DNA from: Gambelia wislizenii
Lineage: Eukaryota; Chordata; Lepidosauria; Squamata; Crotaphytidae
Length of the DNA stretch: 64,000 bases
Direction of reading: 5' to 3'
Assembly: GCA_030847615.1 (NCBI GenBank)
Contig: JAUMIR010000004.1
Location: forward strand, 227,830,501 to 227,894,500
Shown here: positions 1-12,629 of the stretch, in pieces
How positions within the stretch are numbered: the stretch's first letter is position 1
Layout of the letters: the number at the start of each line of letters is the position of its first letter
Program-made: the position numbers and the translations under genes
Notes under the pieces: model-generated
What the model saw: only the letters and a program-made list of their open reading frames with translations
Database searches by the model: none
Told to the model about the DNA's origin: nothing

Positions 1-416
1 GGGGAGCACACTTTCTTCCCACCTCCACCCCTGCCCACAAATGTATTTAGATATGCACACATGCCAAGATAGTATGCAGTTCCATCCTGAAAGATGAAGA
101 GGGTTAAAATATGTCGTCTTACAAAGGTGATACCCTAATAATACTGCATTGAAAAAAACATTTTAAAAAACAACAAAAAAGTGGGAATAGCTCAATAGAT
201 CCCACTGACTGTACAATTATCTCTACCAACAGTGGCCACAAGGCCCCAGTGAGTCATAGGGAAGGTTCCAAATGTTCACATGTCAAGGCTCCTACCCTTA
301 AAAAAAAAAAAGCAGCAGTTTACAGACATCTTATCTTGCAGAAGGACATGTGCTACTGGGAGAATCTAATCTTACTTGAACTAGGCCGTGCCATTTCAAA
401 GCAGGTCCTTTGTTTC

Positions 417-512
417 TTAGAAGAAGCAGGTTTTAATCCACAATATACTTGAGAAACCAACCGTCTCGTAGCAGAGTGGAAAAGATTCATCGGGATCACC
501 ATACAATACTAT
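417..512 (-). CDS. Candidate terminal coding exon, gene unidentified
   Basis: On the minus strand a strong pyrimidine tract and acceptor (tttttccccacag) precede 31 codons, IVLYGDPDESFPLCYETVGF then SSILWIKTCFF, ending in TAA at 417-419. Composition looks protein-like and not repeat-like. It could belong with the candidate first exon at 4236-4299, but I found no exon linking them and do not recognise the family. Confidence 0.3.
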   Translation of the reverse strand: MVLYGDPDESFPLCYETVGFSSILWIKTCFF

Positions 513-1450
513 CTGTGGGGAAAAAAGTTAAATGGAAAACTGAACTTATTTGCCTGACAAGCAAATAACAAAGCAGCTTCACTGACACATTAGGTATTTT
601 CACTTGGAATCTGGGGTGTAGCCTGTTGTGGTTAATGACCTGCTTCTTCATTGAAGTGGTTAAGGGCTTCACACTATGCTCAGAAAGTGTTCACTACTAC
701 CCCAGCAGGTTTTGGAGATACACCACAGTCTTAGCTGCACAAGAAACAAAATCTCAACACTTTTTCCCATTCCAGCATGAAAAACATTCAAAGTACTGTA
801 AGTGCTGTTATTCTACTACTTACCTTTACCTTTATGTATTAGAATCTCTCAACAGTAAGACACTAGTCTAAATCCTTCTGTTAGTTCTGACCACAGTAAA
901 CCCACTGAGTCAACTGAATTTACCTATTGTCACTCACTATTCAACAATTGATTCAATGGGTCTACCATTCAAGACTGTGACTGTTAACTTTTGGGGCCTT
1001 GTATTTAAGCACTAGCCAAAAGTGACCAGGAACTGCCTGCTATCAAGAGAGTGAGCTAGCAGAGGAGGGACAGAAGTGCTACTTCCCTCCTCTGCAACCA
1101 GCAAAGAAATCAAGGAGGCTGAAAGAGGAGGGAGACCCAAATACTTGTGGTCAGCTTAAAAATTAATCTCTCTAGCCCTCTTCTACCTTGATGCTAGTAA
1201 AAAATTTTAAAAAGTAGGCTTGTAACTTTTGGGGTTTATTTATAAAACTGACACAAGGAATCAGGACTTGTAAAATATTTAAGCTCCCCCATCACTGGAA
1301 ACTCTTGAGACAAGTGATGTAATTAATCAATTTCCATTGAAAAGGTACTCTGGACTGCATTTTTAAAGTAGTGTGTAGCATTAATTTTTGAATTCAAGTC
1401 TTTCCAGGTACTTCCTATGAATTTTTAGTACTTCAGGTCCTACAAAACCT
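513..1450. other. No gene or clear repeat seen
   Basis: AT-rich sequence with no splice-bounded open frame and no repeat I recognise. The open frame at 626-871 (plus) shows no family resemblance. Confidence 0.5.
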
Positions 1451-1454
1451 TCCT

Positions 1455-1665
1455 TGTTGTTGTGTATCTTCAAGTTGTTTCTGACTTATAGTGAACTGAT
1501 CTCAGGGTTTCCTTGGCAAGATTTGTTCAGAGTGGGTTTGCCTTTGCCTGAGGCTGAGAGTGTGACTTGCCCAAGGTCACCCAGTGGGTTTCCATGGCTC
1601 AGCAGGATTCAAACCCTGGTCTCCAAATTCGTAGCCCAATGCTTAAGCCACTATAAAATGCGGGC
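1455..1665 (-). repeat. SINE with tRNA-derived head
   Basis: Read on the minus strand, it starts with an A-box-like TAGTGGCTTAAGC and a B-box-like GGTTTGAATCC, then a body with CACTGGGTGACCTTGGGCAA and a tail related to the other SINEs here (CCAAG...GACTTGAAG...ACAACAA). This is a squamate-type SINE inserted in reverse. Confidence 0.75.
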
Positions 1666-1839
1666 TTTCATTCTTTTACCTTAGGGGCTAAAAACTATCA
1701 GTAACATTTGCTTCTACTCTGCAAGGATTTATTTAGGTTCCCTGCCTTGTACGTTCCTGTGCAATATGAATGTGGCTCAAGCATGTCCTTATTTTTCAGT
1801 TATATATGCCACACTAGCCACAAATTGGGCCTAAATACC

Positions 1840-2050
1840 CTAAAGGCACCAGATCCCATCTGAACTTGGAAGCTAAGCAGGATCAGACCTGGCTAGTACT
1901 TGGATGGAAAACCAACAACAAATAGCAGGTACTATAGGAAGAAGGAACTGGCAAAGCCACCTCTGAGTATTCTTTTGCCTAAGAAACCCCTATGAAATTC
2001 ATGGTGTCCCCATAAGTCAACAGGTGACTTGAAGGCACATACAGAGAGAA
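1840..2050 (+). repeat. SINE with 5S-rRNA-derived head
   Basis: Positions 1850-1915 read like 5S rRNA: GATCCCATCTGAACTTGGAA, then GCTAAGCAGGATCAGACCTG and TAGTACTTGGATGG. The tail (CCACCTCTGAGTATTC, CCTAAGAAACCCC, CATAAGTCAACAGGTGACTT) is shared with the tRNA-headed SINEs. This is a SINE3-class layout. Confidence 0.8.
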
Positions 2051-3214
2051 AGAGAGAGATCAGGGAACTACACCTGCCATGTCCTACCTCTGGCACATGA
2101 ACCCTACCACTACCTATCCTTATCTTCCAGATGTCAGGTACTCCATTCTGGAAAAAATGTCTATTGTACGACGGTTTCTTTTATTAAACAGTGCACTGAA
2201 CCACCAACTGACTACTGAAGGACATGGTAAAAACTATTTGCTGACCTATTCAAACATCTCTAGGAAAGTTAAAATGGCCCTGACGCAAAGTCTACACATG
2301 ATGAATGTGTGCACTTATTATAATGCTTAAGGAATGAGAAGAAACACACATAGCAAAATACTTGTGAGTACAATGATTGTTGTTAACTGTCAAGTTGACT
2401 TTGACTTATGGCAACCCTATGAGCCACTAGCATATCACATATGAAAACAGATTCATATGCTTTGGGCTAAATACAATTTTAGTTCCAATTAGAAGCAATC
2501 CATTGCAATCAATGAGTTATATGAACAATGACTAACATCACAGTCATATCAATGGGTCCAATCTAACTGAGACAAAAATTTACTTGAAAATTTTCTTTCA
2601 CCAGGATTTGGGAGTCCTAATCTCAAACGCATTTGTCAGGTGCAGAGCTCCTTTAACAGCAGTAGGGCTTATCTACTCCAAACAAGTTTGTTTTGGGCTA
2701 CAGATTAGATGAGCCAAAAAGAAAGGAAGGGAATGAGTACAAGGCATGATCTGGAGATACACAACATTTAATGCTCCATTGCACTGAAGCAAAGTAGGCC
2801 TGAAACTGCTCACAGTTCCTGGATGGAAGCTGGAGTTTCTTGGAAAATATATAAATTAACCTATATTAATTCATTTTCTTCCTTCCAACTCCAAGAGGAA
2901 AATAACTGGAGTATCTGGAAGAGTATATAAAGCAGGAGCAGTATCCTAAGTAAAGTGCTGATGCTGGATCTGGGAGATCTGGGTTGGAATGTAGTCTCTA
3001 GGTTAGGTAGCTACATTATTTTGTCCCATCCCCAGTTTTCCAGCCCAAATGTTGTAAAGGAAAGGAGGGAAGGCTCGAAGATAAGGCTGCAAAACACCCT
3101 GGAGAAAGAAAAACACCATGCCTTTTATGCTGCAGGGGGAAAAAGGGGCACTGCCAAGTGAAGGAAAGAGGCCTAAAGAAGAGAAATGCATCTGTCCCAG
3201 GTACTTTACCACAT

Positions 3215-3395
3215 ATAGTGCTATTATTCCACTTTAACTGCCATGGCTTCCTCCTGTGGAATTCTGGGGTTTGTAGTTTAGTGAGGTCCCAGAGCTCTCT
3301 GGCTGAGGATGCTAAATGCCCCTCCCTAAACTGCAAATCCCAGGAGTCCACAGGAGGCAGCCAGAGCAGTTAAAGCGGAATAATAGCGCTATAAC
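3215..3395. mobile_element. Palindromic MITE
   Basis: About 75-base arms face each other: TATAGTGCTATTATTCCACT at the left and AGCGGAATAATAGCGCTATA at the right, with GGAATTCTGGGGTTTGTAGT matched by AACTGCAAATCCCAGGAGTC inside. It is a short non-autonomous DNA element with no coding capacity. Confidence 0.65.
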
Positions 3396-3689
3396 AATGT
3401 AGTACAGCCTTTTTCAACCCTTTTATTCTGGAGGAACCCTTAAAATAATTTTCAGGTCAGGGAACCCTTGCATAAACATTATTCTATATACTGCTATTGC
3501 TGCCCCCAAACACACACACAATCACAATTCCTTTGAGAAACCCCTAGCAACCTCTTGGGGAAGGAACCCTGTCTCAGAAACACTGATGTAGTGTGATAAT
3601 CTCCAATTTCACTTCCCCACCCCATGCCCATATAGATAAATAAACATGCCAAAGGAGATGACAAGCCTGAGTAGCTTTAAAAAAGCACT

Positions 3690-3965
3690 AAAAACGAATC
3701 TCTTTTGGCAGCCCTTTCCTAATTAGATTCTGGCCTCAGGGGCTCCTGGCCTCTTTTGGTCTGCTGGCTATTTATTGTATTTATTGTTTTAAAATGTGAT
3801 TTTAGATAGTTGCTTTTAATTTATATTTGCTTAATATCTCTTTATGGGGGAGGGTGGTGTTTTGGTATTTTTATCTGTATTGTATTTTAATTATTGTAAG
3901 CCACCCCATTGTTTGAACAGAGGGGCAGGGTATAAATAAATAAATATTATTATTATTATTATCAT
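3690..3965 (+). repeat. LINE 3' end, L2-like
   Basis: It ends in the pattern TTGTAAGCCACCCC ... AGAGGGGCAGGGTATAAATA followed by an ATT/AAAT microsatellite, as in L2-type LINE 3' tails. It abuts the GC-rich block. Confidence 0.55.
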
Positions 3966-3969
3966 CACA

Positions 3970-4760
3970 GAGGACCTTGTGAGTATGGGGCCGGGAGGGG
4001 AGGTTTCCCCCAGTGTTATTTCTTCTGACGAGTTAACTGCGGGAAAGAAGTCAGGAACAACAACAACAACCACCACACACATACACACACCCCACGTCGC
4101 TTTCCTTCCAACTCCGGTCCTCCCGCCAAAGAGCCCAAAGCCGCCGCCGCCGCCGCCCCCAACCCTCCCGGCGCCGCTCCTGGCTACTCCCGGTTGCCTC
4201 CTTCGGTTGCCCCCCCAAGGCCACGCCGTACTCACCGCTGCTGAGCCCGTTGTTGCCCCCGCCAGGCCCAGCTGCAGGCGCAGCAACTACAGCCACCATC
4301 CCCAGGGCGGCGGCAGCAGGAGGAGGAGGAGGAAGAAGAAGAAGAAAAGGGCGGGCCCGTGCGTCCGTCCGTTCCCCTGACAGGCTCCCGAGAGGAGGCC
4401 CTGCGTGGAGGACGGCACGTCTCCCTCTCCGCCCGCGCCCCGCTCCCCACGACCCCAATGGCGGCGGGGCCTGGCTCGACTCCTCGCCGCCTCCACCGTT
4501 GCCATGGCAGCCGAGGGGGAGAGGAGCGCCGGCAGCCCACCACCCGCTTTTGCCACCACGGCCCCAGCTCGTGGCTTCAGCTGCACCCGCCTATTTCGTA
4601 GCCCCAGGACCCCGACCTTCTTAGGGCCAGACCCCTCACCCCTGTGTATGTGGTGTGGAAAGTACGCGTCAAAGCCCGCAAGCTCACCAACCAACCGTTG
4701 CGACCAAGCCCCCGGAGATGTTTCCTTCCATGCCTCCCGAGGCACCGCCAGCTCCCGCCT
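3970..4760. promoter_or_regulatory. CpG-island-like GC-rich block, likely promoter
   Basis: In an otherwise AT-rich window, this block is strongly GC-rich with many CpGs. It has CCG runs near 4141-4157 and a GGA/GAA purine run near 4319-4350. Vertebrate housekeeping promoters look like this. The strand is not certain. A minus-strand exon with a good donor lies inside it. On the plus strand there are ATGs in good context near 4459 and 4504, but no convincing donor follows. Confidence 0.6.
4236..4299 (-). CDS. Candidate first coding exon of an unidentified gene
   Basis: Within the GC-rich block, an ATG at 4299 (minus) opens MVAVVAAPAAGPGGGNNGLS, and the frame runs into a strong donor, AGCG|gtgagtac, at 4236. 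The Ala/Gly-rich start is typical of CpG-island first exons. I do not recognise the protein. In mammals NUP153 lies next to the 3' end of KIF13A with its promoter facing it, but this peptide does not resemble the NUP153 N-terminus as I know it. Confidence 0.35.
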
Positions 4761-4940
4761 GGTTTTGGAAGCTCCGCAGGGTCAACCCTGGTTAGCAACT
4801 GGGTGGGAGACGGCCAACGAAGACCAGGCGGTGTAGACTCAAAACCACCTCAGAGTATGCCTTGCCTAAGAAAAGCCTGTGAAAGTCGTGGGGTCGCTGC
4901 CTTAAGGCGACAGGCGACTGGCAGGCACACAAACACACAC
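4755..4940 (+). repeat. SINE with 5S-rRNA-derived head
   Basis: GGAAGCTCCGCAGGGTCAAC and CTGGTTAGCAACTGGGTGGG mirror 5S rRNA, followed by the common tail (CCACCTCAGAGTATGCCTTG, GGCGACAGGCGACTGGCAGG) and a CA repeat. It sits on the right edge of the GC-rich block. Confidence 0.75.
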
Positions 4941-5296
4941 ACAGACAGAGACAGTTTATTGTGGTGTGTGTGTGTGAGAGAGAGATATGTCTATTCAGCC
5001 CGCACTGATTTTTAAAATACACTTTTTGGTTTTTTAATTGTCACATAAAACATGTTAGTTCAATGTTGTCGTGGACCAAACCTCTGTTTGTTGTTTGTTG
5101 GTGGTGCATGGGATGGGGGAGACTGTTTATTTGCATTCCCCCTCCTGCGTTTAAAAACACCCCTAGTCCAATGGTGTGTAGTCAGCAATAAGCCCCACCA
5201 GGTTCAGTGGGTGCATCCTCCCAAGTAAGCACAGTATTTAGCAAGACTTCCATCCTTTTCCCATGCATTGTAATGGGGAGAAACCCTAGATTAAGA

Positions 5297-6590
5297 GGTC
5301 TGTCTATTAAATAACAAGACCGATACAATAACCCATCTTTATTTATATGTATATTACAATTCTAATGCTTCTCCCCTTCAAGATACTCCCCGTTCATACT
5401 CTCACACACTGATGCTGTCTTGTTTTCCACTGGTTAAAGGTGTGCAGCAGATCAGTTTCTGTCAGCTGGTTCAACACATCTGCTGTTTTCTTCTTTACTG
5501 CATCAATTGACTCAAAACGTGTTCCTTTAAGCACTGATTTCACTTTAGGGAAAAGAAAAAAGTCACATGGTGCCAAATCTGGCAAATATGGAGGATGTTC
5601 AAGTGTAGTAATGCATTTATTGGCCAAAAACCGCTTCACAGAAAGTGCTGTGTGAGCAGGCGCATTGTCTTGATGAAGAATTAAACCATTTCCCCCCAGT
5701 TCTGGCCTTTCTCACCACCCCCACGACTCTTTCTCTCAGTTTTGTCAAAACTTCCTTATAATAATGCTGGCGTACTGTTCTGCCTTCTGGAACCCATTCT
5801 GGCAAAATTATACCCTTGATGTAAAACAAAAAAACCTCAACAATGAGCATGGTTTTGAATGTGGACTTGGCTTTGATGTGCTTTTTTCCATTCTTGGTGA
5901 TGATGGTGTTTTCCAGTGCACTGACTGTTGGAAGATCCAGGTTTCATCACAAGTGATGATTTTTTTGAAAAAGGTTTGAGTCCGCCTCAACTTGCTGCAG
6001 AATGTCAGCACAAATTTACTTGTGGCACTCTTTTTGCTCTGGTGTGGACCATCTTGGCACAAACTTTTCTCATATTGCGATCCTCATGCAAAATTTTCCA
6101 TGCAATGTCTTTGTCAATGTTCACAGCTTCAGCTATCATTTGGACACTGATTCACCGGTCTTCTCGAACCATCTGGCAGATTTTTCCACAAATTCTTCAT
6201 TTCTTGAAGTAGAAGGTCATCAAGGGCATTCATTGTCTTTCACATTCTCATGGCTTTCTCTGAATCTTTTGTGCCACTCAAACACATGTGCACAAGACAT
6301 GCAGTCTTCCCCATAGGCCTCAATAAACATTTGAAAAGATGCCATTTGTGTTTTGTTCAATTTTACTAAACATTTCAAATTGACACATTGCTCAACTTTT
6401 AAACTTAGCATTTTTCCAGCACACAACAGACAACACAGCTGCTTTAAACGATGACTGACAATTAACTGAATGGCTGAGAGTGTTGATGTTTGTCATGCAG
6501 GTTCAGACATGTTCAAGGTCACCACTCAAGCGTCTACAATCAGTTCTCCCTGAAAGGTAGAAACAGTCTCATTATTTCATAGACAGACTT
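5297..6590 (-). mobile_element. mariner element with broken transposase
   Basis: Inverted ends match: GTCTGTCTATTAAATAAC at the left and its diverged complement ATTATTTCATAGACAGAC at the right. The minus strand holds a frameshifted mariner transposase. The N-terminal helix-turn-helix part lies at 6220-6426 (AYGEDCMSCAHVFEWHKRFR), TCDETWIF near 5955, and the C-terminal YLPDLAPCDFFLFPKVKS at 5394-5639. The reading frame is broken several times, so the copy is inactive. Confidence 0.85.
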
Positions 6591-7494
6591 CATAACTGTG
6601 GGACTTGCCTGTAAGCAAACATCTATAGGATTGCACTTTTAGTCACAGTTGTCTGCTTGACATAGCATTTGAACTGTCATAAAATTAAACTAACCAAGAA
6701 ATGTTTTCAAGGGTCTGCCCAAAATTTATTTTGTTTACAGTGGGGTTGTCTAAACAGTCAAAATAATCCTCATGGAATTAGCTGGGAATCCTACCTGCCT
6801 AATGGCATTCCACATTGGATCACAGTATTCGGAGGGGGGGGGCAAATCCACTTAAACTCCACTGGGAAAGCCTTTGTGGTTTCCCCCAAAGTTTTCCAAA
6901 AAGCTTCGTAGAGAATGTGCATTGTCACTCATTTGGACAATCAGATTTGCATTCATTCTCATTTCCTGTATTTATACTCTGCTCTTCAGCCACAAGGGCT
7001 CTTAGAGCAGTTTACAGATTGTTAATTAGACAGCTCATTGTCCTCAGGTTTACAATCTAAATAAGACATAATACAAAAGAAAAAGGGGATGGCAGTGTGG
7101 AAGGAGATGAAGTCCAGCAGATACTGCCTCTTCTTCTTTCCCTTCAAGGTCAGGGCAGTGGCAGCTGGGATGAAGGGTGGGCCTTTTCATGCACTCCTGG
7201 GCCTAATGATTGAGCTACAACAGACTGCTTTGTTTATTAGTTTATGCCACAGGAAGAGGCAGGTAAGAAATGATGATGATGATGATGATATCAAAGCAGC
7301 ATTGATATTAATATTTAAAAGGGTTATACGAAATTCTCTTTCAATAACTTTTTTGTTGGAAGTTAAAAGGCTTAAAATGTCTAGAACAGAAGACTAGAAG
7401 TTGGGTACCTCACACTGTCCAACTGAATTAAATGGAAACATAGCAATCCCCAACCTTTACTGAATTGGGTGCAGGATTGGGACATGGGATATTT

Positions 7495-8625
7495 CCAGGG
7501 TTGCGTTTACATGGGCAAATATTCCCCTAAATATACCGCTAAGATTGCTCATTGTTCCCACGGATTGCACCACAGTATCGCCTCATTCAGAAGGGGGGAA
7601 GGTAAAAACCCCAAATATAGCGTCTCAGGGGATCTTGCTACTTTTGCTGGTTTATTTGAAAAGTAGCGTGACTTAGCGCATTATTGCTAGTGTGAATGAC
7701 AAGTCCGTGTGAATTACCAGCAATCTTCCTGATACAGTTGCAGCAGAGCTGCACTGTGATTGGTTCTTATGATGAAGGGGTGGGCTGGCTAGATGTGGAG
7801 TCAGGAGGGAGACTCAGTAGTGGTAGGAAAATAAAAATCCTTCCTGTCTTCTGCTTGATTTAGAGATGAGCTGGCTTGCTTTTAGCATAATTACTGTTTC
7901 AGAGAGATATCGATCCTTCTTTAGTGTGTGTGTGCTCGTGCAGGAGAGGGAAAAGCACAGCTGACAGGGATTGCAGAGCAAAAGGAATCTCAGCTGTTCT
8001 CCCTCCTTTTTTGTTGATTTATATGCAGACAAAGGTACAAACTTATGATCTCTTTTCCCCTCGCACCGCCCCCTCATTCCTTCCTCTCCGTCTTCTGCCT
8101 GGCTTTAATGATAATGATAGAGCTGCCTGGCCACCCCCCCCCCACCTTGGTCTGTGTAAACTACAGCCAAAACTCATCCAAATGAGCCATAAATTGTAAG
8201 AACTGTTCACCCCTGTTCCGGAAGGACGGAAATCTGGAATTTCGCTCACTTTATTCTGTCATATAACTGGCCCCTTTATCAACCAGCTGTTAAGCAGGGA
8301 GAAAAAACCTTCCGTCTGGAGTTTGATTTGGGGGCAGGGAGCTGGGTGGGGGGAGAGGCAAAGGGTGACATTCTTTGTCCATCAGGTGTTAAGCACGAAG
8401 TTGGGACCAGGGCAGACATTCCTATGGCATTCCTTTGTCTTCTCTCCAATGCTTGGCCACGGCCCCACCACATTTGGCTGTGTGAATCTCAAAGCGGAAA
8501 AAAACAAAGAGCAACAAAATACAGCGGTTTCCTCCACAGACCGTGTAAACTACCCACCACTGGTGCGAAAAAGTGCTAAAGCGCAATTTTTCGTAATAAA
8601 ACCTGCTGTGTAACTGCAGCCTAAG
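7495..8625. mobile_element. Probable non-autonomous DNA transposon
   Basis: The left end reads GGGTTGCGTTTACATGGGCA. The right end, complemented, reads TAGGCTGCAGTTACACAGCA, so the termini are imperfect inverted repeats. The interior has no transposase I can recognise. The family is uncertain (possibly hAT). Confidence 0.4.
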
Positions 8626-8779
8626 TTTATTCATTGGGTCTACTCTTAACACAGTCCAAAAACTTATTTTATCACTACACTAACAATTCCCTGCTGTAAA
8701 CATTTAGCCATAATTATTTGAAATCTGGCAGCAGTCCTTTCTGTTCCTAATTTTTCAGCAAATGGCTTGTTTATTGAGA

Positions 8780-8803
8780 TTTGTGTGTGTGTGTGTGTGT
8801 GTC
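8780..8803. repeat. TG microsatellite
   Basis: A short run of TG dinucleotides near 8783-8802. Confidence 0.8.
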
Positions 8804-9364
8804 AAGGTTTTTAATCATTAAATTTCTGCCAAATAGGCTAAAAGACTATTGGAGACACTGTTATGTGGGAATAGTATGAATGTGGGTTCATTATAGCACT
8901 TTGAACGAGACTACTTCACACTGTCTAAAATTAGCCTAGAGAGGCTTGTCTGAAGGCTTATTGTCAAAGGATTAGAAAATACAAATATTGGAGGAGTTCA
9001 TATTACATCCTTCAATATTAAAAGAAGCAGACTTACATCCACAATATGTTGGTACACAGTATTTTAGATTATTTATGATTAAAGATTTAAAAATGCAAAA
9101 GGAATGAGCACAACACAGCCATATATTACACTCTGCAGTCCAGACTAGGCTGAAGGATGAAGGTGATTTGACAATTAATGTCTAGGACACAGATATTCAA
9201 AACTTCAGTACTTATTCAAACTGCAGCTATCTTTCTTAAAACAGGGATATGGGAAACAACTTGCAGCATCTTCAAATAGTCCTCTACCAGCTATTGTGGC
9301 ATAGTAAGGTAGGTTGTATTTCAATACAGTTCTTATTGACTATAGAAACTGACTATAGGAATAC

Positions 9365-10185
9365 AGTGCCTTATATAAGTATTTACACATACCTCTTTGA
9401 CTCTTCCACATTTTGTTGTGTTACAACCTGTAACTGAAATTAATGTGTCATTGTTACCACTTGATGTACACAAAATATCAGGACTGTGGAGGTGCAAGCT
9501 ACTTTTATTCTGGCACAAACATTAAATAAACAAACCCAAACTGGCACTTTGTTGGTTGCACAAATGTGTTAACCCTGTGTCAATACTTGGTAGAAGCACA
9601 TTTGGCTGCAATTACAGCTGTGAGTCTTGAGTAAATCTCACTCAGCTGGATCCTGCAGTTTTTGCCTGACTTCCTGGCAAAATTGCTACCACTTTGTCAG
9701 GTTGGATGGGAACCACTGGTGAACAGTAACTTCTAAGTCTTTCCACAGATTCTCAATGAGATTAAGGCTTGGGCTTTAACTTTGGCATTCTAAGACATAC
9801 AGGTTCTTGGTTTTACACCACTTCTCTATTACTTTGGTTAGGTTTTTATAATCATTGTCTTGCTGGAAGGTGAAACTCTGCCCCAGGCCCCTTGCAGACT
9901 GGCTTTCCTTTAGAAAGAGGCTTTGATTTAGAATTGTTCTGTATTTGGCTCCATCCATCTTGCTCAATCCTGACCAGTTTTCCAGTCCCTGCCATAAAAA
10001 AGCATCCCCATCACATAATGAAGATGCTACCAAGGAGATTATCACACGTGTCAAAAGTGGTGTTATAACAATGCCAGATCGCCAAGGGCTTCCTTACCAG
10101 ATGTCGTCCTGCATCGTTATGCAGTTGTTTTACTGCTGTTCTGCAGGCACTTTTTTATTGATGGGGAATTGTCAATAAATCCATT
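9365..10185 (-). mobile_element. Tc1-like transposon relic, one end and 3' half
   Basis: The left end (CAGTGCCTTATATAAGTATT ... CACATTTTGTTGTGTTACAA) is the terminal repeat of a widespread vertebrate Tc1 family. The minus strand at 9776-10054 encodes a transposase fragment with WSGLSKMDGAKYRTILNQ and FTFQQDNDYKNLTKVIEKW, equivalent to the second catalytic Asp region. The right terminus and N-terminal half are missing. Confidence 0.8.
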
Positions 10186-10194
10186 TTGTTTCTG

Positions 10195-10640
10195 TTACGG
10201 ACTTGCCTATGCGCAACAAAGCGCCCTGTGCTGCTTGTGAGATCCCAGCGTCAATGGGCGGTACCTGCCAGAACACTTCCGGGTGAGATCGGGACATCCA
10301 GGTAAGTGACACACTTTTTTAAAAACTTCCCTGGTTTATTTGGAAGTTTTAAAGTGTGTTTCTGTGCTTTTTGTAACTTTTTTTTTTGAGTATTTGCATT
10401 TTTATTTTTGAATTTCCCATGCTTGCATCTTCTCGCAAGAATGGGCGAGATTTCGATCCAGGAAGTGAACAGAGCAGCGTTAGAGCTCCATTCACTCCTG
10501 GGCCACCTGAACTATGGGACAGGAAGTAAGTGCAGTGGGGAGGGTTATTGTGCTGGGACAGAGGCAGGAGTGGGGATTGCAGGACAGGAATGTTTTTTGC
10601 GTTCCTGTCTGATAATCTCCCAAGCGTCACTGTAAGAATG
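10195..10640 (+). mobile_element. Uncharacterised interspersed repeat (copy 1)
   Basis: It shares CATGCTTGCATCTTCTCGCA and the following GGGCGAGATTTCG, with similar flanks, with a reverse-oriented copy at about 24,106-24,692. No coding capacity. It is probably a non-autonomous DNA element inserted next to, or into, the Tc1 relic. Confidence 0.45.
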
Positions 10641-12620
10641 GTATTATTAGGACTTACAGTTTGGATATTTGAGTATGTGTGTATTCTGATTAGTGCTTAT
10701 ACACAACTTTTATCATGGACTTGCTTTGATAGCTCCTTGATCTTTACATGTTTGTTTAGCTATATTTGTGAAGAAACTCAGGGGCCTTCCAGTAATAGAT
10801 GTTTTTAATCTGATATCATGTGATGCTTTAACAATACATGGGTGAACTCTGCACATTTACTTAGGCCATGGCTGCACCAGAGCTTATTTAGGTGGGGTAA
10901 ATACATAGAAACTAACAAGTGCCAGCTTGCTTTTGTTTACTTAACTTTTGTGCAACAGTAAAAATATTTTGCACCTTCACAGTGCTGAGAATCTTGTGTA
11001 CATTAAGTGGTAACAATGTCAATACAATCTATTTCAGTTCCAGGCTATAACACAATCAACTGTAGAAAAGTCAAAGTGGGGTAAATTTTTCTGCAAGGCA
11101 TGGTAACTGCATAACCAAGCATCTTGATGAAAGAAATACCCTATTAAAAATACTTGAAATATTGCACATGTAGAAGTACTGTACAGTAGTGTTAGACCAG
11201 GGACTTTTTTTAAAAAAGTAAATGCACCCAGCCTCTAGAAATTCTGCTTGGAGTGATCTGCTTTGCTCACTCCCTGATGATCTTCTGCTACACTGTAGAA
11301 GCTACAGAATAAAGTTCAAGGAGGCCTTCACTTGTCAGTGACTTTCATACACAGTGACTAATGGGTTTTACTCCTGTTTATAGTTTTATCTTCATGGGGT
11401 TTGCTGCTGTTTATTTTCAAAATAATTGTTTTACTGTTGTACTTACCTTGTTTGTATTTTATTGCTCTTTATCTCTAAATACTGTACACATACATTGTAT
11501 TTATGTTTTTAGCCACCTTGAACTTGGAAACGTAGGCCATCATGTATCAGATGCCAGACCCCACATCTGCTCACTTCCAACTTAATTAAAACAGAGGTCT
11601 GGTAGCTGTATGTAATAAGAAGCATAGCTTCAGAAACAACACTACTTTAAGTGAGGTGTAATAGCATTCCACTTTGTTTCACACTAACAAACTGGCAACT
11701 GCTAACATTTTTTCCTAACCTGTCTTCTTGCTACACACTTCTGACAATTTCATGTAAAGTAATCTACATCCACAGAATGTGTTCAGAAAGGTTTGTATTA
11801 ATGCTCACATCTGAACAGATTATTGAGCATCAGCACACATTATTCACATAGCTTGCTCAAAAATAAAAGTTGTAGCTGAGAGAGACCAATCTCATAAGAC
11901 AGCTTTCCCAGAAGTTGTTTTAAAGTGACCCTTAAAATAAAACCTTTTTAAAATTTTATTATTTTGAATAGAAAAACAAGGCCAGAAAAGGTTTAGCAAA
12001 ATATTCTTGAATACCATTCATAATACAAGCCAGAGAAAAACAAAAATCAATAGAGCATCCAATAGAACCTGAGAGAGAAAGGTAGAGGGAGAGAAAATAG
12101 CTCAAGATAATGTTTCATAGCTACAGCACCCAAAATGTTTCAGTCTATAGATGTTTTAAGGCCCTTTTCAGGCAATAATATAAATGACAACATATGAATA
12201 CATACATGTAAACTTCATAAAATATAGAAAAAACATTTTAATACTTGCACAATTGCTTATATTCTGTACACTCATATACTTAAAAGCAAACATCTATAGA
12301 AATGTGTCATCAAAAGGTCTTGAATATCATTCACCATGAAAGACCAAAGATCTTACATGCTATGAGTAAGATGTTGGAACAAACTAGTAACATTCAACAA
12401 CATTATGGACACGACATGGCTGGAGGAACAGGAGATGTCTGAAAATTCCTGGTGTTTTAATAGGAGTGGGGAAAATTTAATTCTCTTTATTAAAGTCTAA
12501 AGGGGCTAGAGTTTTTAATTTTAAAATCCACGTTGTTTCTGTTTTTGGCAAAATCCTATCATTGGTAGTATTTACCTTCTCAAACACCCAACTTCTGCTT
12601 TAAGTATAAGAATGTACAGG
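10641..12620. other. Intergenic, little recognised
   Basis: AT-rich sequence. A stretch at about 11,370-11,540 ends like an L2-type LINE tail (TATTTATG...AGCCACCTTGAACTTGG). Nothing else is supported. Confidence 0.4.
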
Positions 12621-12629
12621 CTAAATGTA

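Noticed and set aside
1840..1920. 5S rRNA gene
   Set aside because: Only part of the 5S sequence is present, diverged and followed by the SINE tail, so it is a SINE head.
4236..4299. First exon of NUP153
   Set aside because: Position and strand would fit mammalian synteny, but the peptide does not resemble the NUP153 N-terminus as I know it.
3891..4840. Several overlapping open frames of 100-150 codons on both strands in the GC-rich block
   Set aside because: High G+C removes stop codons in all frames. The peptides are Arg/Pro/Gly/Ala-rich without family resemblance; only the small exon with a strong donor was kept as a candidate.
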